The notes under the pieces were generated by a model. That model saw only the letters and a program-made list of their open reading frames with translations, did not search any database and was not told where the DNA came from. A stretch of DNA of 64,000 bases, from assembly GCA_000499405.2 (NCBI GenBank), contig HG738141.1, positions 1,244,481 through 1,308,480 of the forward strand, written 5' to 3'. Position 1 is the stretch's first letter. Every line of letters begins with the position of its first letter. The translations under genes and the position numbers were made by a program. Shown here in pieces: positions 54,313 through 64,000 of the stretch. This DNA is from Onchocerca volvulus. Lineage: Eukaryota > Nematoda > Chromadorea > Rhabditida > Onchocercidae.

Positions 54313-57300
54313 CGATCAGCATGGATTAAGCCAATGCCAAGACAATTTATCGAATATTTAAATTGCTCATCGAAAACTACCTACATTAAGAAAAAAAAAA
54401 AAAAATAGCCATAAATTTTTGGCAAAATTCAATTTGATGTTCATCTAGTGTTGTGATTGAAAATGAGGAAACTAATAAATCTCTCAAAATTGTTCCCAAA
54501 AATTTTTCCGACAAATGAAGGCATTTGAAAATAAGCTTTTAATTTCTTCCGAGCCATTCAAGCTCGAAATAATTCATGTTGAAATTACAATAATCCAGAC
54601 TAATTTAAAGCCAAACACATATAAGCAATTAGGATTTAAAGTTACGATAATTATTTGATGTTCTGTGCCTGAATTTTTCATAACTTTTTTTCTCAATATT
54701 TTTTTCAAATTTCTCAAATGGTACACTTTGGAGTAGCATAGAAAATAAAGGATTTAACTCATAGAACTGAAAATATTAGAATTAAGCACTGACGTCAATG
54801 GAATAACTAATTCGATTTTTCAATTAGCAAAGATTTCTGTTTAGCATACTTGAAAAGTATTAGAATTCACAAGTATCGAATGGGATTTCCATTCGATTCG
54901 ATGCTTTCTCCTAGATAAAACAATTCGAGAAAGCCAAAACACAGAGCCAAAAAGTTGGCCAAAACCTTAACAATTGGCCTATTTTTGAGTTTATCAAAGC
55001 AAAGATAACCTTTGTTTTTGCATTCAAACAATTTCTACTACAAGTTGCTGCAAGAAGTTTTCGAGCAATGTCTTGTCTTGCACTTTCGCAATTCTTTGAA
55101 CTCTTCTCTTCATCGAAAAATATTTGCCTAAAAGCGAAATATCAGTGTAAACTAAAAGTTTGTTTATAAAGGAACTAATATGTAAACTTCAACTGTCTTA
55201 CTTATAAGTTTTTCGACAGACATCATTGTAGTAGAAATATCTTCATCTAATGATGGCAGTGTTGTTGAATGGGAAGATATTCGGAAGGAAATGAAAAGTA
55301 ATAACTATACATTAAGGCTTATTTACTGATATAAATTATTCAAACATCTATTTTACACATCGATTTTGTTGGCGCTTTTTTTTTTCATTCAAATTCTTCA
55401 TAAGATGGGGAAAGTTCCAACTTTTATGAGTTTTAATGAAGACAAAAATGATCTTTGTCATTTTTATTGAGAAAGAATAAATAAGAAATGAACTGAACTA
55501 ATATTCATTTATTTGTTTCTCGAATATAACTAAACACAAAAATTTCCCCATTATACTCAATACTGGAATTATTCAAAGTAATATTTTTTCTACTGATAAG
55601 AAAAGTATTATTGTCTAAATAATTCCGGTATTCTGGCAGCCGAAATAAAGGTACTGCTATATAATTATTGTATCTGAATAAATAATGCACAAGCTGATAG
55701 TCCAATAACTATTTGTTTATAAATTTTTCGTCTTGTTTTATTCGATGTCAATTTCTCGTAATTTCAAAAAAATAAAAGACTGGTAAAATATTCGTCAAAT
55801 TCGAAAATAGTTCTTTTGAATGAATAGAACCGAGAAATGTTGACAAATGATGTCAAAACTTTTGCTGCTATCAAATTTTCATCAAATTATAACTCAACGC
55901 ATCTAATTTCATTAATCAGTATTATTCACCAATTTTTTGGAACATTTTAATGTTTACTTTACTGAATTTTCCACATATTTGCAAAATTTTTCTGCTTAAT
56001 TCCAAATGAGCCATACGAGAGTTTGGCTTCGGTCAGATATATTTTCAAATGTTTAAAAAGCTTAAAGCAGCATAATCAGCATTGTTAAAGTAGCATAATC
56101 AGCAATGCTAATATGCATCAAATTTTAGTATCCAAAGAAAAGGCCCGAATAAAAAGAGCCAATATCCTTTCTTACAATGATAACTTCAAATTTTATCATT
56201 TCTAAGTTTGCAGCTTGAAAATTTCTATTTTCTAGAAATAATTAAATCTTTAAGAATAATATGTTCATGTTTTCCTGTTTCATTATATTTCCATGGAATA
56301 TTTCACTGAAATCATTGAATTCTCAATTGTCAAAATTGAATATTTACTTGAATCATAACGGATATCGGAAGATTCTATTCAATGATCTCATATTAATAAT
56401 AACATAATTGATTTTAGAGTATAGGAACTTAGCTAAAATATATTGATTATCTTTCTGAACTTATTTCATTACATGAGAGCATAATTCAAAATTCATCCAT
56501 TCGTTTCTTTTTTCGATCTTTTTATAGCAAAATTTTCTCTATTTGAAAATTCGATTAGTGTCAAATAGTTACAAACATGTAAAATCCAATAATTAACTTG
56601 ACATCTAGTTTTTTACCTAAAATTTAATCAATTTTAATTGCTTTTTCCGTAGAAGTTTGACAGGACTTCCTTGAACTTCAGAACGACAACTCATTACAAG
56701 AACTTGTTAATTACTTATTAATAAACTGTAGCATGAAATAATTACTGATTTCATCTTCTTATTAGCTCGAACTATTAATTACGTGTGTAATAACGATCTA
56801 ATATAAAATCGTCTAAATCTGAACTGACGATATGCAATTAAAGACCTTATGATAAATTAGAATCTCTGATAACAAAGATAAGTAGACTTGATCATAACTC
56901 TGACAAATCGATATTTGCAGAAAAGAAAATAATGATTGTAGCAATTCGTATGATCGTATTAGATGCATATTATACTGATTCTGATTTAGGAGGCTTAGGT
57001 TATTCCATATGTTAGCATTTTGTGTCGCATATTTTGTGACAGTGGAAAGCTATCGAAGAAGTGAATCGAGCATCCATAAAAATGGAATAAGTTTAGTGAA
57101 AAAGAAGGGAATGATATTTTTTGATATCATTGCTCGTAGTAGAAATAACAAAAACTTGGATATAACATGTGTGAGAAATGCTATCACTAAAGGAACGATT
57201 TCAATCAGAATTTATTTGAATGTAATCAGTTGAACACAATTTATCACTGACAACTGATAAGCATATATTATTCGCTCAATATTGCCTTTAGAAATTCACT

Positions 57301-58506
57301 TCTAGAAATTTACATCTATTAGATGACGGAGATTATTCCAAAGATAATGATAGCGTTGGATATTGGACAAATCAGATGTTTTCTACTATAAGTATAAGTT
57401 AACTATTGTGAATATGATTCATCTAATTGTTGCATTTTCTGCGCTCAAAGTTTTAATGGCTAAGCCTAAGCACTAATAATAGTTGAAAGTCCGATAGAAA
57501 TGATTCAAAGTTATCATTAATTGTTCAGAAAATGATTTCCTTAATAGACTTCTTTCTATTTTCCTAATATTTGATAGAGATCGAAATTCATGAACGGCCA
57601 ATTGGACTAGTCAAATTGATGAATTTATGATAATACTGAAAGTCAAAATTGGGTTGTCCATCATTGGTGATAGATAGGTGAAGGAAGAAATATGACAAGT
57701 TAATTCACTTTGTCATTTAAACATTTGATATTTCGGAAGTAAGAATTTTTATCTCTCCTGGATTATACCATTCCTTCCACACCAAAGATAATGAGACAAA
57801 GTAGAGGAGAGGGAGTCTGGAACAAAGCGGGGGTTGCGGAGCGGGGTCCTGGTTATCTGAGACAAATTTACCGATTTCCGTGTCTTTCTCTTCATTTCAT
57901 CTATATAAATGTACAAAAAAAAACAAATTTAAGGATTCGTATGATTGAAGTATTGCTACGAAATTCATACCGAATGATCAAACAACAAATTGGCAAAGTT
58001 GATATCAGAAAGATACCAATGAATATACCTATTAATCAGTAATTAAATATTGATAATCAGACAAACAGTATTGAGTTACTTCAAAAAGATCATTCATTTG
58101 CCTTGAAACTGAAAACTTGCTTTTTTTTTCTCTTTCAAAATTGTTGAAACTTTTTGTCTGTGAATGAAAGCTCATTGGAAATGTGATACTGTGAACTGAG
58201 ATGAAGATGAACTTCCGTTCTATTGAGCCGATTTTCTACTTCAATTCCAATCATCATTAATCTGATGGATCAATTTGAAATGCGAAAGTGAAAAAAAAGT
58301 TGTATTGTTACATGTTTTTGTGCGCGAAACTAAATCTTCTAATTGCAGTAATTTAAAAAAAAAAGTAATGAGGCATAATTGAAATTCGACTTTATTCAAG
58401 TCTTTATTTTTTTTGTCATTTATTGAGAATCGAACTTAAATGCTCTTCGGGAAAAGATAACAGCCATTTGAGACGAGTTTGAACTGAATTTTTACGAAAA
58501 ATGCGA
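54313..58506. other. 4-kb gene-poor interval
   Basis: Mostly AT-rich. Weak items: a possible exon at 55221-55330 after TTTCGACAG (phase 1; IIVVEISSSNDGSVVEWED), a 74-codon frame at 57009-57233 with a signal-like start (MLAFCVAYFVTVES), and a GC-richer block at 57780-57860. None is called as a gene. Confidence 0.4.
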
Positions 58507-58530
58507 AAATTGCGAAAATTTTCGCAATTT
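58507..58530. promoter_or_regulatory. 24-bp perfect palindrome upstream of the receptor gene
   Basis: The 12-bp half AAATTGCGAAAA at 58507-58518 is followed directly by its reverse complement (58519-58530), with no spacer. A further GCGAAAATT lies just to the left (58503-58511). It ends 95 bp before the ATG of the receptor gene, so it may be a binding site for a dimeric regulator, or a transcript hairpin. Confidence 0.5.
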
Positions 58531-58625
58531 GAATTAGGATATTTGAAAATTAAAACTATTCCTCCTTTTTTCCTTCATCCATCTTTTCCTCCATCTGAAG
58601 CAATAATATTCTTCAGAAGCAGGAC

Positions 58626-61600
58626 ATGAAACGTATTTCTGAAAATGTTTGCAGATGGCTGGCGATCAAGGTGATCTTCTGGCTACTTTACGGTCTTCTG
58701 ATGATCATTGGCATCACCGGCAATGGCAGTGTTCTAATTGCATTTACAAAGAATCGACGACTTCGTTCAGCTAGAAATATTTTTTTGCTCAATTTAATCA
58801 TTACCGATTTATTACTATGCGTTACTGCAATTCCGGTCACACCGTGGTATGCGTTGACCAAGAACTGGACTTTTGGAGCTTTAATGTGTCGCCTGATGCC
58901 GCTCTCCAATTCGTGCTCGGTTTTCGTAACCAGGCAAGTTTCTTTTCATTGCTCACTCTCCTGTAGTCATGGTAACTCGGAATATTCGATTTAAAAGAAT
59001 GGAATTTCAATTTCTGTTCCAGCATGAAGTATCGGTTTTTTTCCTTTTTTGACCAGCCAGACATCATTTAGGAATTGAAGATGAAAAAGAAATGACATGA
59101 AATACTCTAAAATAGTTGAACAATAACTTGAATAGTTGCAATCAGTGTCAAATTGCATTTCATTAACATCGAGCTATTCGATTTAAGAATTTTAATTTGT
59201 CATGCCTTTTAGAGGAAGCTTCAATTTTTGTAGTGCAAAAGTTGAAAAGACAAAATCAATAAATTTAATTGCGACATCATTTGTGTCGTCGAAATTTCTC
59301 TTTTTAAAATTTCATATTTATAATCAAAAAAGGGATGATATCAAATGAAGTAGTGGTTATATAAGTAACTGACTGTATTTCATGTTCCATGGATACATCT
59401 CTTTTCTTCCCTATTTCAGACATCAATTTTGCTTTATAGTGATAAACGATAGTCAAATAAATTAGCAAGAAATTGAGATTCTATTTAATTAAGGCTTAAT
59501 TAATTTATGCAAGTTTTGGCATTTCAGTAAATCACATACTACTGCATGCTAAATCTGAAATATGAAGACATATAACTTGCATATTAGTTGATAGGTTTAT
59601 GATAAAATTTTTGCTTTTAAAATCATTCGAATGAAAAAGAACAAAATTTGATCGATGAATGAATGATAATTAATTCTGGGTCATCTCAATAAATCAAAAA
59701 GACTTTATTTTTCGATACAAAATAATGTAAAACTAATCTTTACCTGTGAATAAATGGATATTATTATAAGTTTCATGGCCAAATTGTTTTAATCATTATT
59801 GAAAGTAAAGAGTGAGACTTTTATTGAATCAATTAGAGCTATCAATTGCGATATATCTATTAATATTAAATCGTAAGAGTACTTTGATACTTCAGAAGAT
59901 CTTCTTTAGAAATATATGATGACGAGACATTTCTTGAATGACAAAAATCGAAATGAGTAATTCGCCGATAATTGCTTGCAAGACTTTATTTTAATACGAT
60001 TATTTAGAAGTGACACTTATACTGGTCAGTTGAGCTTGTAAAATGCAAATTTCTACGGATAAATATGCTTAGAAAAAATGCTTATTGAACGATAAAGAAG
60101 TTTGATAAGCTATCTTTGGAGGTACTATTAGACTGATTTATGTTTTCAGTTAGAAATGAATCTTCATAGAGATAAGGGGAATGATCATCGATCTTTTTAT
60201 TTGACTATATTTGATTTTATAGGCATAATATCCAATCTAATTATTACTTAGCAACGAAAATATAACTGATAATTGAAGTACAATGAAACGAATGGTAACA
60301 TTTTCTTCACAAGATTGCCAAATCGGATCTTAAAAAAAAAAAAAAAAAACTCCAGCTTTTATCTTATAATTGAATTACAAAAAATAGGATCAATTGTAAT
60401 TTTCACGATTTCAGTTGGAGTTTAACGGCTATAGCGATCGATAAATTTGTGCATATTATGGGTCCCATTCGAGCACCTGTATCCATAAGTCAGGCAGGCC
60501 TAGTTACTGCTTTTATCTGGGTGATCAGTACTGTGATCAATATTCCATATCTTCTGAGCTACGAGCTTGTTGATGGTGCCTACTATGTACCGAATAATAC
60601 CAAGCCATTTTGTGGCTTTTTTTGCGACGAAATTAATTGGAACGGTGAAACACCTCGACGACTCTACGGATCAACTGTTGTTTTATTACAGGTAAGTTTG
60701 GAGAGAAGTTGGGTTTGAAGACAAAACTTGATATGATAAGTTGACCGAATCCTTTCATGATAAATTATTATCGTTAAAATTGATTTTCATTATTGATTAT
60801 CGATAAGCCTGTTAAAGTGAAAGTAAAACGTTTTAGTTCGTTATTCCATTAATAATCATAACGTATTGCTACGCTCGAATATTAGCGAAAGTAGCCAGTG
60901 ATATGATTATTCAAAATGTACAATTCAGCAAAAGCTTATCAACTGCTCAACGTGAAAAAGCAACAAATCAGAGGAAACGAGTGAGTAAATGACATTTTTC
61001 TTTGCTCTGAAAAAAAAATTTAAAAAAATTTGAAAAATTCAAATTTTTTTTTCAAGTATCGATAAGATTAGGAAAGTTGAAAGTGATGCATTTCGAGAAT
61101 TCTCCCTTATCTATTATCTCCTATCATCAAGATGAAGACGATGCATGCTTATATGTGATTTAATTTAAGAAGAAACGAAATTTCACACCAAGAAATCAAT
61201 TTAACCGAGAATGATTTATTTACAAAACTAATGATTATTTGTATTTGGTAAAGTAATGTTGAAATTCTGAGAAAATCATTGCTAATATTTCACGACTGCT
61301 TAGAGCTTCCGATATGGAAGAAAATTAGAAATATTACAATCGATTTTCCCGAAATATATTTCCAGGTCAACTATATACTTATTGGTATAGTAATTGCATT
61401 TATTGGATGTTGGTTTCCTCTTACTGTCGTTAATATACTCAAAGATTTTAGTAAGCTTCTATTTTTCCTTGAATCTAATCAAAATAAAAAAGTCTGGAGG
61501 AAATTTGACAAAAGTTCCACAATGAAAATAAATTCGACAATTGATAATTCATTCTTTGAACTCTAAAATGGTAGCTTTAATTCAGTCTTTCGGCAAAGCA

Positions 61601-61927
61601 AATTTAAAAAAAAAAAAAAGCTGTTGCTTCAGTGATAGCTGAATGTGAAGCAAAAAAGCGATGAATTTCTGTGTTTCAGAATTGGAGCCAAAGTTTCTCC
61701 TGAAACAACCGTTCTTTTGGCCACTAGTAGCACACGTGATAGCAATGTCAACGGTAATTTGGAATCCACTCCTCTTCTTCTGGCTAACGAAGAAGAAGAC
61801 GAAATCACAGATGCCTCGTTTCAGTGTTTCATTTAACGCCTTCGGTACAACGATTTCGCGGATCAGTTCCATGCATCGCAAATCATACACATTTCGCTAC
61901 GTTCATAAATACAGTTCCACTTGGTGA
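58626..61927 (+). CDS. neuropeptide Y/F-type G-protein-coupled receptor, 5 exons
   Basis: Rhodopsin-class receptor of the NPY/NPF (nematode NPR) group, signalling from neuropeptides at the cell surface. Exons 58626-58933, 60415-60691, 60837-60980, 61366-61450 and 61680-61927 (TGA) give 353 residues in one frame. Landmarks: N33 in GNGSVL (helix 1), D61 in ITDLLL (helix 2), W81-x2-G84 and C88 before helix 3, SWSLTAIAID at the end of helix 3, W138 (helix 4), a cysteine pair in FCGFFC (second outer loop), P199 (helix 5), C258-W-F-P261 (helix 6) and N300-P301 (helix 7). The DRY motif is D112-K-F114, and NPxxY is NPLLF. The first intron starts with GC (CCAG/GCAAGT); no GT donor keeps the frame. The N-terminus is short. 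Confidence 0.9.
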
Positions 61928-63623
61928 ATTATTTCTCTTTGTCAGATTTCATTCCATCTGTTTAGTTTGCATTCGAGGGGAGAGTAGGAGTGATTAGGTA
62001 AATTGCCAGGTTAATTGACCGTGAACTTTGCTCTCACAAGATGAAAAGATCAATGCTTTTCTTTGAATCCGAGAAGCAAAGATAACATTAATAATTAATT
62101 TCATGTCAATATGAATGTTGTTAAGCTTATAATAATATGAAAAGACCGTTCATTATCTTCTGGCATTGATGTTACTATTGCAGCTCATTAAATAGAGAGC
62201 TCTCCAGAAGAAGAAATTCGTCAAAATCACATCTTAGGAATGGATTAGCAAATTCGAAGAATTATCTGACCGTAGAAATGGAACGATTGATATGATAAAG
62301 TTATCTTTCGAAATATGTTGCAAATTAGCATTCGTAAGAAGCGAACTATGAAATTTGCTCAAGCAATGACATGAATCCAAGAAGAATCATTCGGGAAATT
62401 CATCAATTAACAAAAATATGAAGAATTAATTGAAGACATAATGAGCTTCTGATACTCGTCCTTCTATCACTATAATCGATTTTTACAATAAATGCTCAAT
62501 TTACTATTGTTTGTTGAATGTCTTTGTTTACATTTGTATATTTTGCACTGTCGCCAAATTCATTTTAGTGGTACTGTTATTCGATTATCATCCCCGTGCT
62601 TTCAACAGAGAAAAAAAATGAAACAAAATATGCTGAAAAGCATTCAGATCAGTAATTTCATCCTTTCGAAGATTTAGAAAGATTGATATAAAAAGTTCTA
62701 CTCCTTTGGAAGTTTCATGCTTTATTACCTTTGACCTTTGTAAATTGATAGGACAAGAAGATTCAATGATATATGTTGTTGTTTCACGATTACAAGCACA
62801 AACCAGAGCCACCATATATGATAAGCAATCAGATTGGGCAGTATCACTTTATCACTTTGCTTAACAATCAAACAAATTAGAAACTTGCTTGTATTATTAA
62901 AGTTGCTAACAGATATGAACTATAAAGCTAAGAATTATTCATATGGATGGACATAGGAATCAGATTGTTCATTGCGGAAGGAAAGAAAGCGACAATTTCA
63001 CGAACATTCCGATGATTCCATCTTTTTGAATATCCTAATGCATCCTATTTTATGGAATAAGATTTCCTGGTGATCATCTTGAACTTTGAAACTCATATTA
63101 TGTCTCTGTAGCATCACTGCTTCTCAGGAAACATTCAGACCGTAAAAAAAGATATCTTCCGAATTCTCCAGTTATGTACAGTTAGAATCTCATAAAACTG
63201 TTAAACTGTAAGCGGAGATATCAATACTTATCATTAAAATACTGTCAAGAAGATGACGGACAGTAGAAAAATATTTTCTTTTAAGGTCACTTCATATTTC
63301 ATGCTTTTTGTAATAGCTTTGACCAGCATATGACAGCAAAAGGCCTTCACGAAATGATCAATTCCATAGGCTAAGTAAATAGTTTTAGTGGACCTTGTCA
63401 ACAAAGCTAACGTCGCTTGTCAATCTACTATCTCGAGCTGACTCAAACTCAATGCCCTTTTCTTCAATTACGAAACAGGAAAATGGAATGATACAAAATA
63501 TGTTGCAAAATATTTTGCTAATTTATTCAATATTCAATGTAGCACAGAATCAAATTTAAAAAAAAATATAGAAATATATAAGGAAAATATGCATATACAA
63601 TAGTGAGCTGATGTGATGTTCAG
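61928..63623. other. 3' flank of the receptor gene and AT-rich spacer
   Basis: No gene recognised. A 61-codon frame at 62492-62677 starts with a hydrophobic, cysteine-containing peptide but lacks other support. Confidence 0.4.
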
Positions 63624-63812
63624 ATAAATCTCTACATTTATACAACTTACTCACATCAATCTTATTTGAATCGGTTGCATATCCGATACCATAGAGCCAT
63701 CAAAGTATTTCAAAAAATCGATCCCGCATTCATCCTATCAGTATTTCTACTTGGTGCATTCGCTCAAGTATTTAAACGAGTTAATCTGAATTTCGAATTT
63801 TCTTTTTTTTGA
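63624..63812 (+). CDS. possible exon near the right edge
   Basis: After a GATGTTCAG acceptor at 63623 a phase-0 frame of 63 codons is open to TGA 63810-63812. It reads YLNRLHIRYHRAIKVFQKID and then a hydrophobic PAFILSVFLLGAFAQVF. A donor at GTTAAT (63780) is possible, in which case the gene would continue past the window. Family unknown. Confidence 0.3.
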   Translation: MNLYIYTTYSHQSYLNRLHIRYHRAIKVFQKIDPAFILSVFLLGAFAQVFKRVNLNFEFSFF

Positions 63813-64000
63813 ACTGAGGAATCATGTTTAATTTACAATCCATCATAGTAAAATTATCAGTACTATTCCAATGCTAAATATGAATGGATTGTATACTCCT
63901 ATAGCATATTTAAAGATTTGGACTGTTAGCAGAAAAGCTTCTAAATTTGAACCGAGATCTACTAATCTCCTGAGTAACTGATAATATACGATGCGCAACC

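Noticed and set aside
57791..58042. 83-codon plus-strand frame beginning in a GC-rich block
   Set aside because: Composition turns AT-driven after 35 codons, with a poly-Lys run; no family or splice support, and no tRNA or snRNA fold was seen in the GC-rich part.

Overview
The window looks like nuclear DNA of a parasitic nematode, most likely a filarial worm. It is strongly AT-rich, genes are split into short exons with good GT-AG borders, a near-perfect copy of the nematode spliced leader SL1 sits at 999-1020, and a broken piece of a bacterial-type nuoM gene (26721-26949) fits the nuclear Wolbachia insertions known from filarial genomes. The species cannot be told. Exon structures were worked out by hand from open frames, splice signals and phase agreement. 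Those called with confidence above 0.6 keep one frame across all junctions; the others are tentative.

Layout. 1-543 is the decayed 3' end of a BEL/Pao retrotransposon polyprotein, followed by the SL1-like sequence. 1.8-3.8 kb (minus) is a putative four-span membrane protein with a 52-bp tandem array in an intron. 5.2-7.0 kb (minus) is a small secreted cysteine-rich repeat protein, also with an intronic array. 7-15.9 kb is mostly empty. 15.9-22.5 kb (plus) is a globin with an MGN (myristoylation-type) N-terminus and a long extension. 24.8-27.2 kb (plus) is a GET1/WRB homolog, with a dead copy of its 5' end upstream and the nuoM fragment in its 3' part. 27.3-28.9 kb (minus) encodes a 64-residue unknown protein.

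30.2-35.9 kb is a compact cluster of small housekeeping genes: an unresolved small gene, a SREK1IP1-like zinc knuckle protein, a KxDL/BORC subunit (minus), a 53-residue membrane protein, and complex I subunit NDUFB1. 37.1-41.4 kb (minus) is a 577-residue leucine-rich, probably F-box, protein in ten exons. 42.6-43.4 kb (minus) holds the 3' exons of an unknown gene. 44.7-51.8 kb holds tentative exons, a 54-bp repeat and a 59-nt T run. 51.8-58.6 kb is mostly empty apart from a possible 36-residue gene. 58.6-61.9 kb (plus) is a neuropeptide Y/F-type G-protein-coupled receptor using a GC-AG intron, with a 24-bp palindrome about 100 bp upstream.

The genes do not form one pathway. GET1 (insertion of tail-anchored proteins at the ER), NDUFB1 (respiration), KXD1 (lysosome positioning) and SREK1IP1 (splicing) are ordinary cell-housekeeping functions, while the globin, receptor and cysteine-rich protein look animal- or nematode-specific. 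No bacterial operon, CRISPR array, tRNA or rRNA was found.
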